Below the pieces are notes generated by a model, which saw nothing but the letters and a program-made list of their open reading frames with translations, made no database searches and was not told the DNA's origin. A DNA stretch of 64,000 nt, from NCBI GenBank assembly GCA_027422505.1, contig JAPQWV010000486.1, positions 310,001 through 374,000 on the forward strand. Direction: 5' to 3'. Position numbers and translations under genes: made by a program. Shown in pieces: positions 10,041-19,857 of the stretch. Positions within the stretch are counted from its first letter, which is position 1, and each line of letters opens with the position of its first letter. The DNA is from Craterostigma plantagineum. Taxonomy: Eukaryota; Streptophyta; Magnoliopsida; Lamiales; Linderniaceae.

Positions 10041-11333
10041 CTAGTTGGAAGCAACCTTCCGTCGTGTGTCCGTACTCGTGATGGTAGTTGCAATAACTAT
10101 CCGATATCGGTCTTTTGGGTTGTTGTCAATATAAGGTGGTCTGCGAAGGAAATCGAACTCATCACATATTTCCAACGCCCGGACTTTGTTGACCCGCATC
10201 CTGGGGTAGTCCGCCCGCGGCATAGTAGGGATTGGAACTGGGCGATCGTCCCTTCGGGGAGGGGGTCTGTGGCCTTGATCCCTAGGAGGGCTCCTCTTAC
10301 GGTCTCGAAGTGGGCTTTTCCTTTTTTTGTTCTCCGGCTCTCTGACTTGAGATTCTTCGACTCGGACGTATTTCTCCACTCGAGTCACCAGTTCCTCCAC
10401 TGTCGTTGGATACTTCTTGACTAGAGACCTGAACAAATCCCCGTCTTGGAGACCATGATGGAATGCCCCGATTAGCAGTTCGGGTGCTGCGTTGGGTACT
10501 TCCATCTTTATCTGATTGAACCGCCGGAGATAATCTCGTAGGCTTTCTCCTTCGGCTTGCCTGATGTTTAGTAGCTTCACAGCTGAGGATGGGCGCCTTC
10601 GGCTACTTGAAAAATGTTTCAGAAAAAGGGTAGTCAGGTCTTGGAAACTTTTAATCGCTCCTGGAGGTAATAGCGCGAACCATTGCTGGGCCCCTTTAGC
10701 TAGCGTGGTGACGAAGAGACGACACTTAATTGCGTCGTCAAGCTGGTATAGGGCCGCGTTTCCCTCGAAGGCAGCGAGGTGGTCTTCGGGAGGTCCAGTC
10801 CCGTCGTACTTTCCCATCTCGAAGCAGCGAAAGTGTCCTGGCAACGGTGCTGTAAGTATCCCGGGTGAGAACGGCGATCTCCGAGGAACTAGTGGTGCTT
10901 CTGGTGGGTTTGCTAGGTCCTTGAGTTTACGGATCTCCTCCTTCAGATTCTCCAACTCGTCTGCTCGCTGGGCGGCGCGCCTTCTTTTGTTTTCCTGAAC
11001 TTCTCTGAATTCTGAGGCCAGGGTCCTGTTTTCGTCTGCTTGTTCAACAGTGTTAGACTGAGCATCGTGTTCTTCGTTGAATCCTGGCTGGTGATTCTCT
11101 TCTTCATTTTGCCTAGGCTGAGGGTTTCCCCCTTCGTTAGGCCCAGGTCGGCGGTTTCCTCTACCGTTCCGCTCAGGACGGCGATTTCCTTGATTCCTAT
11201 CCGCCATGAGTATCCCTACGTCGGTAGCCATCCTCCGCATCTCTTGTACCGTCGCTGCCATCACTTCAGCGATTTCGGATAGGGTAGGCCCATTACCATT
11301 GGGCGGTGCTTGGTTGTTTTCGACAGTTACCAT
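10041..11333 (-). CDS. gag: Retrotransposon gag protein
   Basis: A 430-residue frame starting 51 nt inside the 5' LTR. The Retrotrans_gag capsid domain lies at about residues 170-325 (GTGPPEDHLAAFE, QQWFALLPPGAI, LLNIRQAEGESLRDYLRRFN). The N-terminus has four 10-residue repeats. A Glu/Lys/Arg helix (about 105-142) precedes the capsid. The frame ends just after entering what should be the zinc knuckle, which is encoded in the -1 frame that continues into pol. So gag and pol were either one frame broken by one base, or are joined by -1 frameshifting at 10113-10119. Confidence 0.92.
   Translation of the reverse strand: MVTVENNQAPPNGNGPTLSEIAEVMAATVQEMRRMATDVGILMADRNQGNRRPERNGRGNRRPGPNEGGNPQPRQNEEENHQPGFNEEHDAQSNTVEQADENRTLASEFREVQENKRRRAAQRADELENLKEEIRKLKDLANPPEAPLVPRRSPFSPGILTAPLPGHFRCFEMGKYDGTGPPEDHLAAFEGNAALYQLDDAIKCRLFVTTLAKGAQQWFALLPPGAIKSFQDLTTLFLKHFSSSRRRPSSAVKLLNIRQAEGESLRDYLRRFNQIKMEVPNAAPELLIGAFHHGLQDGDLFRSLVKKYPTTVEELVTRVEKYVRVEESQVREPENKKRKSPLRDRKRSPPRDQGHRPPPRRDDRPVPIPTMPRADYPRMRVNKVRALEICDEFDFLRRPPYIDNNPKDRYRIVIATTITSTDTRRKVASN
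10113..10119 (-). other. gag/pol frame junction, CCCAAAA heptamer
   Basis: On the minus strand gag reads AAC CCA AAA GAC. A -1 slip here enters the pol frame, which then encodes the zinc knuckle. The zero-frame split C CCA AAA matches the X XXY YYZ slippery pattern. The alternative is loss of one A from the A run. Confidence 0.45.
11067..11186 (-). repeat. Four 30-bp coding repeats in gag
   Basis: Gag residues about 50-89 are four 10-residue units of the form N-x-x-P-x-x-N-x-x-x (for example NRRPGPNEGG, NPQPRQNEEE), that is, a 30-bp minisatellite kept in frame. Confidence 0.75.
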
Positions 11334-11363
11334 ATTAAATTTCTACTAGAGAGAAACTAGAGT

Positions 11364-11381
11364 TTCCCACAGACGGCGCCA
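11364..11381 (-). other. Primer binding site
   Basis: The minus strand reads TGGCGCCGTCTGTGGGAA, three bases inside the 5' LTR. This type of PBS is typical of Tat-clade elements and pairs with a tRNA 3' end; from memory a tRNA-Arg type, which should be checked against a tRNA set. Confidence 0.8.
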
Positions 11382-11618
11382 AAATGATACCGTCGAAAAT
11401 TAGCCTACCGCCGAAATGGACTTACGGGCTTTTCCCCACCGGTAATTCCGCCGTGCTGGGCTGAGAATCTGCTAAACAAAGGAAGTTTTGGGGGGATCGT
11501 TTGCCCTCTTGCCTTAGTCAAGAGGGTAGTTCCTTTTTAAGGTATGTCTGGAGAAAAAATGGCAGAGTAACGGTATTGTTATCGGAAAAACGTACCTGGT
11601 GAAAATGATGTCTAGCGA

Positions 11619-11626
11619 TATTTATA
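11619..11626 (-). promoter_or_regulatory. TATA box of the retrotransposon promoter
   Basis: The minus strand reads TATAAATA within the 5' LTR, placed so that transcription would start near 11590 and run through gag-pol. Confidence 0.65.
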
Positions 11627-11773
11627 GGGTTGGAGCAGAGTGAAACTGCCTTAGGGCAGTTACCACCCACGTTCAGCATGCGTGGACGGTTTTCCCCGCA
11701 AATGACGCATCTTGGACGATTGCGTGCTTGGAAGTGGCTGAAATCAGGATCCGGTGACTCCAGGTATTCGCAT

Positions 11774-11997
11774 GGGACATTTCTCTTCGGGCTACCTTGC
11801 CGACCTAAAGCTCACCCTAAGGTCGGGATGGGACATTTCTCCTCGGGTTACCTTGCTGACCTCAAGCTCACCCTAAGGTCGGGATGGGACATTTCTCCTC
11901 GGGTTACCTTGCTGACCTCAAGCTCACCCTAAGGTCGGGATGGGACATTTCTCCTCGGGTTACCTTGCCGACCTCAAGCTCACTCTAAGGTCGGGAC
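11774..11997 (-). repeat. Four 56-bp tandem repeats in the LTR U3 region
   Basis: The unit beginning GGGACATTTCTC recurs at 11774, 11830, 11886 and 11942 with exactly 56-bp spacing and few mismatches. It lies upstream of the LTR TATA box, so it is in enhancer position. Confidence 0.92.
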
Positions 11998-12251
11998 CTC
12001 AAGACGTTGTCCCTGCTGGGAGAAACCCTTCTCCCCCGGTCGGGCCTGATAGGTGTTATCCTCAACGTCGAGTAAGCCTCCCTTCCCCTTCTCAGGTAAG
12101 GGTCTTCAAGGTATTATCCCTAACTGGACGAAGCCCGACCTTGATAATGCCTTCTTGATAATGCCTTCTGGCAAGCGGGGGTAAGATACCGAGTTATGGC
12201 GGGTAAGGATTGAGTATTTTGCCGCGTCAGGGTGAAAATCCAGAGGTAACA

Positions 12252-12403
12252 ACCTACATAAATCGTTTCAATTACACGGAGTAGTCAAAGTTGAATTTAT
12301 TATTGTTCAAATCAGAATTTAAATATCGAATTCAAGTGCGATTTTTTTTTTTCATCTTAAATAATTGGAGAAATAATACAACATAATATGCAGTAAACTT
12401 AAA
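12252..12403 (-). other. Short 3' flank of the carboxypeptidase gene up to the LTR
   Basis: Only 152 bp separate the SCPL stop codon from the retrotransposon 5' LTR. An AATAAA on the minus strand (12296-12301) could be the native poly(A) signal. Confidence 0.5.
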
Positions 12404-13002
12404 TTAAATCCTTCGTCCCTCAAGCCAGCGAGCGTAGAACTCCAAAGCCTCGCGCGGCTTGTATTCAGGCACGGTGTGCCCCGCTCCCTAACACGAAAAC
12501 GCTATTCATTATTACAAAACACTGAGCAAAAACGCTGAGCTGAGCTCATCACCAAACACAGACACATACCTTAATTGTAAGAAAGCTGAGGTTGTTCTCA
12601 TATCCTTGAAAGTACCTGCGATACGCAGCCGACGAATCAAGCGTGCAAAAAAAATCCCGAAAAAACGAGCAACTTACATCGTCGTAAAACGCAAACGAAA
12701 ACTAAAAAAAGTTTTACCCAGCGACTTGATTTCCCACGATCCACGGCCTCCACGGGTCGACGCTTCTATAACCCATGGATCGCGTCCAAGCTTCGCTTCC
12801 CGTGAATGGAACACACATGTCATGGTCCCCGCTGCAACGGTAATTTTTTAAAAAATAAATAAAGGCGATCAAAAAGCCGGAAAACTAAAAGGGACGGACC
12901 CAAGATTCCAAGATTCTGGGGGGTTCTTTTTTCAAAAAGGAAAAAAAAAAATAGAAAAGGATATCACCACATTAAGCCCGATATGAAACTTCTTTTTATA
13001 TA

Positions 13003-13036
<34 letters not shown>

Positions 13037-15947
13037 GTAAATAGTTTTGACCAAATTTTCTTTATAATCTGTCAATTGCGCAGGCAAAAGACTAGTACAT
13101 AAGGGTAATCTGGTCGGCCAGAGGGTCAACGAATAGACCTATTGAGCCCGCCCATTTGACCCTCCGAGCCCCACCACAGAGTCGTCTTAAGTGCTAATAG
13201 GTTAAGAGTTGTGTGTGTGTGTGTGTGCTTGCCTGTATATGAGGGCTCGATAGCCTCCCAACGTAAGGTTCTTGTGGTACTTGATCATGCTCCCAGCGTC
13301 GTGGTAGAATTGAATCCTATCCGTACAAAGCTCCCATTTACCAGCAACATCCGCCTGACAAAAACCTCGGGATTTTAGGCATCATAACCACATTGCATTG
13401 TAATAAAATCATCGTCGATCATTCTTACGTTGTCGGCGTGGATCGCCTTCCTAACCGCCTCGTTATTCAGCCAAGAATCCGCAACTTCGTCGTCCTGCGC
13501 AATTTTTTCGGACGTTACGTTCAGAAGAAATAAACGGCTCGTTTTTTTTTTAAAGACGCTTACGGTGCAAGGAACGTTTTCGCCGCTAAGAAGCTGCGGC
13601 CACGTGGGGACGAGCCCGTCTCTCACGGGGGCCCGAAGAGGCCAAGCCCGCCCGAAAATTCTCTTTCTGACGGGCAATGGCCTTTCTGTCTCGCCCAGCC
13701 TTCGAAAGCTCAAAGGAAGCTTATCTGCGCTCTTCTCCCCACCGAGCTCGATGACGCTCGCTTCCTTTTCGTGATAGCACGGCTCTAAAATGTCGTATAT
13801 GTTTATATCCTCGACTTCCTGAAAAAACACGGAAGGCGCGTATCATCAGAAATTGAGGGATTCAACCTAAAATTAATTGGTGATAGTTGAATTTGTCTCT
13901 TTGACATTGAAGAGATTTTTTCAGGCCAAATTCTAGCCCATGTCTAAGCCCATGTAACTTTGTGGGGCTTATCTCTAATACCAATTGGCAATAGAGGGAA
14001 ATAGCCGACAATGTTATATAAATGACCAACTTTTTCGATTTATCAGATGTGGGACTGGGGTTTGACATGCATCAGATGTGTTAATTGGCAATGTGGGGTG
14101 GAAATCTCAACATATCTCAATGCTAGAGCAATTCTAGAGGAATAGGGGGAGTAGATATGTTATTTACCTTATCGACTTTCGCGAGCATGGCAAAACAGTT
14201 ATAGGTAGTAGGATCGTAGTAGTTGCCCTTGCAGTCGGCATTAACCGCCTGCAATAGCGATGCTTGGCGCCTTTTTTGAGGATACAGAAATAGTAAACCA
14301 ATAATAATAAAAAGAAAAGATGACGTACCTCGAAGAGTTCGTCCGAAATAAGTCCCATTCCGTGTACGAATGGGACGAGGGCATTTCCGTCAAATACGTC
14401 GTCTGTAACTCCATTTCCGACCATATACCCCTGAAAAGATTTCGCAACTTTTCAACTTACGGTTTCGAGTCGAACGGCGAAACCTTGAAAAGAAATGTTA
14501 CTTACCTTGAGGTTTATGGTGGGTTTTACGCCAGCGTCTATCCCTAAAAACATTGTAATAATACGAAATTAATTGTCGGCGCAGCACATCGTTAACGAAT
14601 ATGCGCAGAACGAATGTTAGCCTTAATTACCTTTAGCCACTTCATAGGCCAATGTTGGCACGTAAACGCCAGCGTACGATTCTCCGCTTATGAAGAAGGG
14701 ATTCGATGCGTATTCCGGGTAGATTTCGAACCACTATTCCATCGATACAACGAAAGAAAATCGTTCAAAAAAGGTCGATTTATAAGGATTAAGTAAACGT
14801 ATGATTGATAGTTGAGAGGCTCAAAATCAACCTTAAGAAGGAATATATGAGAATCAGAAGCTGTCTTTAAGTCGCCGGTTTTATAGTCAGATTCGTTTCC
14901 CGAGTACGATAATCCAACTCCAGCGGGAGAGTCCAAGTAGATTATGTTAGAAACCTGAAAATCGTAGCGAAAAAAAGGCCAATCTATTACAAGCATTGCG
15001 ATGGATACAAAGATTTTAATCGAAAAACTGTTCCAACCTTTGACCAACTGTGTGGATTGAGATGCAATTTCGGAAGGCTTCCACGGGGCTTAACCTCCTC
15101 AAAATTAAAGGGACCTGCGACGAAAAGGCGGATTTTTTTTTTTTCCTTTTGACAATCTGGGAATTCAAGAAGATCCCAAGAAACTATGCAATCCAAGAAT
15201 ATCCAATATCATCATATATGGAAGGTAAGGAAAAACACTGTCCAAGAATTGCAACATATATGAAAACTATCCAAGAATCCAACATCATCGTATATGGAAG
15301 GTAAGGAAAAACACTGTCCAAGAATTGCAACATATATGAAAACTATCCAAGATTCCAACATCATCGTATATGGAAGGTAAGGAAAAACACTGTCCAAGAA
15401 TTGCAACATATATGAAAACTATCCAAGAAAATCCAACATCATCATATATGGAAGGTAAGGGAAAACACTGTCCAACCCAAGAACGGCCCCTTTTTTCACT
15501 GCAACAAACCATTAATCAAAGCTATCGTATGTGATTTTATTACCATGTTCATAGACGAACCCATCGAAGCTAGAGCAGCCCGGCCCGCCGTTGAGCCATA
15601 GAACGATAGGGTCCGTCGAAGGATTCCTTTCAGATTCGACGAAGTAATAGTACAGTTTCTTACCATGAGTCTCATCTATGGTCACATACCTGCCAAGAAA
15701 CAAACGGGCAAAACAAATTAGATGAACTGAGGTATGTAAGGTCAAGACTAAGAAACACAAGTCTGAGAAATAGCTCGGACAGTTAAAAAAAGCCCCACCC
15801 AGCGTAGTGTTTAGAAGGGAAGGCGCCGTCAAAACCTGGGATTTCTGTAATAAGTGCACCTTGAGGAGCTGATGAACATGGAACGAAGACCAATGAAATC
15901 GAAAGTAGGACGAATTTGAAGAAATTGAACTGATTAGAGTTTCCCAT
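12404..15947 (-). CDS. SCPL20: Serine carboxypeptidase-like protein, SCPL20 type
   Basis: A secreted or vacuolar serine carboxypeptidase (S10). Fourteen exons join without a break: 15799-15947, 15544-15689, 15038-15114, 14832-14954, 14631-14733, 14506-14543, 14329-14430, 14168-14248, 13564-13818, 13429-13494, 13233-13354, 12718-12831, 12570-12615 and 12404-12487, giving 501 residues. A hydrophobic signal peptide ends near CSSA. The oxyanion motif NGGPGCSS, the nucleophile in GESYAG, the Asp in [10 protein letters not shown] and the His in GAGHTVPEY are all present. The Met at 15947 is preferred over 15977 because a TATA box at 15994-15999 puts transcription start below 15977. Exon 11 ends in a GC rather than GT donor. 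The intron between exons 11 and 12 holds a (TA)n run (13005-13033) and a (GT)n run. Confidence 0.92.
15184..15470. repeat. 76-bp minisatellite in SCPL intron 2
   Basis: The block starting GGAAGGTAAGG recurs at 15220, 15296, 15372 and 15450 (spacing 76, 76, 78). It fills most of the 429-nt intron between exons 2 and 3. Confidence 0.9.
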
Positions 15948-15993
15948 GTTGCTGTAGATCGAGGAGAAGAACCACATGGAGAAATTAGTGGGC

Positions 15994-15999
15994 TTTATA
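15994..15999 (-). promoter_or_regulatory. TATA box of the SCPL gene
   Basis: The minus strand reads TATAAA about 50 bp before the chosen ATG (15947), and decides between two in-frame Met codons. Confidence 0.6.
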
Positions 16000-17853
16000 A
16001 CAGAAAAAGGAAAGGTAAAAGATGAGGTCTTTCGACTCAGTGGACCTTATTTGCGCATTTCTTGCTTACAAGGCAAGTGATAGTGTGACGAAGAAAAGGT
16101 TTGTAGGGATGTGAAGTGATCGATTATTTTTGGTTTAAAGGTCACTGTTGTGTCTTTCGATATCCTCTTTTGTTCGATCTTTTGGTTTTTTTCTGGTTAA
16201 TGCTAATGCTGACACCATAATTAGAAAAGCCCTCAAATTCACACTCAACCACCAATGACATTTCGTTCTTGAATCCCATTCCCATCATGTGTTCTTTCTT
16301 TCCCTTCTCCACTATTGCTGAGAATCTCATTACATTCTCTGATAATCTACGTTCCTTCAAACAGAGAAACGGTTTTTTTTTTCTTGTCCCAAACGGAAAC
16401 CAATGCTTAAAAAAGAAAAATGAAGAAAGAATCCACATTCACACACACACACACACAGACAGATAAGGAAGATAGTAAACAAGAATCCATGAGCATGAGT
16501 GAGTTGAAAATGGGCTAAAGGCCAATATGGGTGTGGCCCAATATTGAATGTTCATTGGAGAATTAGAAATGGGAAATGCTTGGTAAGAAAATAAAGTACG
16601 AAGGGGAAAATTAATCAAATTAATGCCTTTATATCTATAAATATCGTGTATAAATATCCCATCCACCACATTATTGCACTAGCTGCCTAATTCATAAATC
16701 GAAAATGAAACTTGACCTATTCACCTTGAAGCCCTTCAAAATATCTCAAATGAAACGGCATTAAAAAATAGCAACCATGTGAAGGTGACAAATTATAAAT
16801 TAAAACATGATTAATTTATTCAATCACTTGCACAATCAATTGTGCCCACTTGACCAAAATGATGTTTTTATCCCATAATGGGGAATGCTTTGAGTGCTCA
16901 ACTCCATACGCAATTTAAAAATAGTCACTCCATGTCAATGGTTCTACTTAATCAACATGATGCAATAAAGAAAATATGCAATAGAAAATGAAGAATGATA
17001 TAAACGGGACATATTTATCTATGTCAAGACAATATCTTAAACACCATAATTTCTCCAAACCCCATCCTCACATGCTATTTCTCTAAATCACCTTACATGA
17101 TATGTACCCCTACACGTTTCGATTTTTTGGATTACTATTAGCATCCATTGGCACACCATAGATATGTCCAAATATTTCTTTTCTTGCTTGGATTCTTTTG
17201 CGAAGGGCGATGCCCTCATTCTTTGAGAATCATTTTACTGCTCTTAACCGTGGTTTACAGTACATCTTTACTCGAGTTAAGATAGTATGTTCAGTTGCGG
17301 TTTTAGTTGTACTTATCACGATGAAATTTTCATTTCATGCTTATCATATCATATCTTATAAGGTCTCTATCTATTTTCTTTTTCTATTTTCTTGCAATCT
17401 CCTGTTGGCGGTTGTTTCTACTCCTCTATGTTATTACCTGCACAAATTCCGACACGTCTACGGCGGATGTTCCACAAAATTAAGGAAAATTTTCAATTAT
17501 ATAGCATTTACTTCCCATGATTGTAGGCGGGGTAAATTGCACAACTAAATCTGAACATAGACTAAACATTTGCAATTATTTCCAATTTCTGAGCTTTGGT
17601 CCATTTATAATTACATTATTAGTTTTCTTAAATTTTAACATTTGGAAAATTTACTATTGAAAGAATTTGAAATACTTGTAAAATTGGGTATTAATCAAAT
17701 ACTATTGTGGATTTCTCAATTTTCGAAGCATTTTATCAACTTAGATCTCAAAACAAATTCATCCGTTTGTTTTATTTAGGAAATGAGAAGTATTAATCAA
17801 TGGGGATTTCTCTATGGTGCACGCACCCAATACAGCAGATCAAGACTCCCCAA
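16000..17853. other. Intergenic, divergent promoters of SCPL and DUF538 genes
   Basis: AT-rich, with a short (CA)n run near 16440-16456. The longest open frame (17198-17548, +) has no family signature and no coding-like composition. I see no gene or transposon here. Confidence 0.5.
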
Positions 17854-17999
17854 TATAAAAAGAGCCACGTCTCTCCTTATTCCACCAATAATTGATTATT
17901 CTTCCTAATCCCATCTGTATCCTCGCTGGCAACCACCTCACCACCGCCGGCGCCGCCGCCGTGTCCACACCGCTCCTCAAAGAAAACCCTCGAATAAAA

Positions 18000-18659
18000 A
18001 TGCAATCTTTACGCCTTTTCATCGTAACAACATCAATCTTCTCCATCATCACTTCACTCTCTTCAACAGTTTCGGCCTCTTCTTACAACGATTCGTCAAT
18101 CTACGAAATCCTCCAAATTCACGGCCTTCCCATAGGATTACTACCAAAGGGCGTTCGAAACTTCAGCTTCGGAGATTCAGGCAAGTTCGAAGTCTTCTTG
18201 GATCGAGCTTGCGTGGCCCAGTTCGAAAACGAGCTTCACTACGATGTGAGCATCTATGGGACAATCAAGTACGGACAGATCGATGGCTTGTCTGGGATTT
18301 TGGCGCAGGATTTGTTCTTATGGTTCCCCGTGAAGGAGATAAGGGTCGATGTTCCTAGTTCTGGCCTGATTTACTTCGACGTTGGAGTTGTCTCTAAGCA
18401 GTTTTCTCTGTCTACCTTCGAATCTCCGAGGGATTGCTTGGCTGTCTCTGGGCTGGATCTCCACGTTGGAAAGCAGACTATTGAAACTGTTTCGAAGGTT
18501 CAATTCTTTTTCTATTGCGTTTCTTGATAATAAAAATTGATTCTTTGTTCTTATCTGTGACTGATTGCTATGTGTATGCTATTATTCCTCTGTTAGATTC
18601 GAATGTGGAAGCTAAGGTCCGAGTTCGATCAAGACGAGGAGGCAAGAAAGGCATTGTAG
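18000..18659 (+). CDS. DUF538 family secreted protein
   Basis: Two exons, 18000-18497 and 18597-18659, give 186 residues. An N-terminal signal peptide (MQSLRLFIVTTSIFSIITSL to about residue 26) is followed by the DUF538 fold: IYEILQIHGLPIGLLPKGV, then FEVFLDRAC, then the beta-rich segment with KYGQIDGLSGI and LFLWFPVKEIRVD. The second exon adds a short charged tail (WKLRSEFDQDEE). A TATA box at 17854-17859 lies 140 bp upstream. The frame is open further upstream, but the Met at 18000 gives the signal peptide. DUF538 proteins are plant-specific, often stress-responsive, with no established biochemical role. Confidence 0.85.
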
Positions 18660-19483
18660 ATATACATTTCGGTGAAGAAAAAAAGATGCACATAGCTCAA
18701 TCATGCTATGAAAAAATTTTGATTCTTGTGTACGTAGCCTGGGATTTCTCTTCTATTTCTTCGTTCTAATGTGTGGGGTTTGTGTGCTGAATTTGAAAGG
18801 GTTAGTCGGGTCGATTCATGAAGATGAACGCGAAAATTAGCGTTGGGATTTTCTTCGATGGGCTGAATTTTGAGAACTATGGGGATTGGGGAAACATTCA
18901 TAATGGTGTTGTGAATATGGACTTCAATGAGCATTCGATTCTCTTTCTTGTATCATAGTAGATGTAAGATTCTGAGACATACGTAAGTAATAAAAAGGCT
19001 GTTCCTTTTCTTCCATTTTCTGTCTCTACTGTATTTTCGGCTTGTTCTTTCCTTCAGCATATTATGATTAGAATTGCTGTAAGAAAAGAAAAAAGAAAAA
19101 GGGAAAAACAGAATGTTTCTCCTTCGAATTCTGCCCACCATAATAGTCAAGTGCGTGCCACAAAGGAAGGGCGATGGAATTGTGAAATCTTATACGAACA
19201 TTTACAGCTTCATATTAGGTTTTTTTGTAATGGATGAAAAAGTTCGTCAAAGAAGACTTTTACATCACAGTTAAGGAGTCTCATATCATATTACATGTAA
19301 GATGGCTTGGTGTGAGAAAATAATTTCAGGTTATATATCAAACACCATACATTTAACAATTATCAACACCCTTTTCCATGACAAAATGCACAAAGTAACA
19401 ACCAAACAAACACATAATCTACTTCCATCATTCGAAAGAAGATCAAAGAAAAAAAGAGCGGTAAGAAAATTAAAGCCAAAAAA
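18660..19483. other. Intergenic
   Basis: 3' flank of the DUF538 gene and AT-rich spacer; no gene seen. Confidence 0.4.
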
Positions 19484-19750
19484 TCAACCCAAGGGAAATA
19501 AGTGAGGACGTATGACGGGCAAGGACCATCGATAAGCCTCGATAAGCTTACCATTAGCCAAAATCCTAAGCATAAGCTTCTTCAAAGCACGAGCCACTAT
19601 GGACCAATGGACCACCGCCGGCTTGGACCCGAGCCAAAACCCTTTGCGCCGGCGGCTGTTATAACCGAGCCGTATCGAGCCGCCCTTTGGCCTTCGCCTT
19701 GACCGACGAGCCGAGCACCACCTTATTAAGAATTTGTATGGTGACTTCAT
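19484..19750 (-). CDS. Small basic protein of unknown function (88 aa)
   Basis: I cannot name this family. Support for coding is indirect. The stretch is clearly GC-richer than its AT-rich surroundings, the frame is complete, and a TATA-like element (minus strand TATATA near 19852-19857) lies about 100 bp before the ATG. The protein has an Arg-rich N-terminal part (SARRSRRRPKG) and a hydrophobic, aromatic C-terminal part ending SLPVIRPHLFPLG. No signal peptide or membrane segment is clear. It could still be a chance frame. Confidence 0.5.
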   Translation of the reverse strand: MKSPYKFLIRWCSARRSRRRPKGGSIRLGYNSRRRKGFWLGSKPAVVHWSIVARALKKLMLRILANGKLIEAYRWSLPVIRPHLFPLG

Positions 19751-19857
19751 TCGAGAAACTATACGTATGTATGCGGCTTTTTTTTATTTATTTAAGGGGT
19801 TTTTGTTGTAGATAATTTTTCCATGGAAGAAAGGGTCGTTACTCGCTCGTGTATATA

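Larger units (their letters stand above)
1..12251 (-). mobile_element. Ty3/gypsy LTR retrotransposon, Tat (Ogre/Retand-like) clade, truncated by window edge
   Basis: The last 78 bases of the left LTR (1-78) match the end of the right LTR (12174-12251) with no difference that I can see, so the insertion looks recent. Coding order on the minus strand is 5' LTR, PBS, gag, PR-RT-RNaseH-second RNaseH-integrase, then PPT and 3' LTR. Two RNase H domains with no chromodomain is the known signature of the Tat clade. Right LTR length (867 bp) implies about 789 bp of the left LTR lie outside the window, for a whole element near 13.0 kb. Two intron-bearing genes run antisense to gag-pol between pol and the 3' LTR. 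The bases just past the right LTR (12252-12256) would be the target-site duplication, but its partner is outside the window. Confidence 0.95.
11385..12251 (-). repeat. 5' LTR (complete, 867 bp)
   Basis: It begins TGATACCG next to the PBS and ends GGTAACA, giving TG...CA borders. Its outer 78 bases match 1-78. On the minus strand U3 begins at 12251; a TATA box lies at 11619-11626, so R/U5 occupies roughly 11385-11590. Confidence 0.93.

Noticed and set aside
12604..12851. Basic 81-residue plus-strand frame
   Set aside because: Antisense to SCPL exons 12 and 13 and the intron between; no independent support.
13495..13563. Extra segment in the carboxypeptidase between VPCT and DDEVADSW
   Set aside because: It is a 69-nt GT-AG intron that happens to stay in frame.
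15212..15512. Repeated minus-strand open frames within the SCPL gene
   Set aside because: They are translations of the 76-bp intron minisatellite, not a protein.
17198..17548. 116-residue plus-strand open frame between the SCPL and DUF538 genes
   Set aside because: AT-rich, composition like the surrounding intergenic DNA, no family motif, and no supporting promoter or splice structure.
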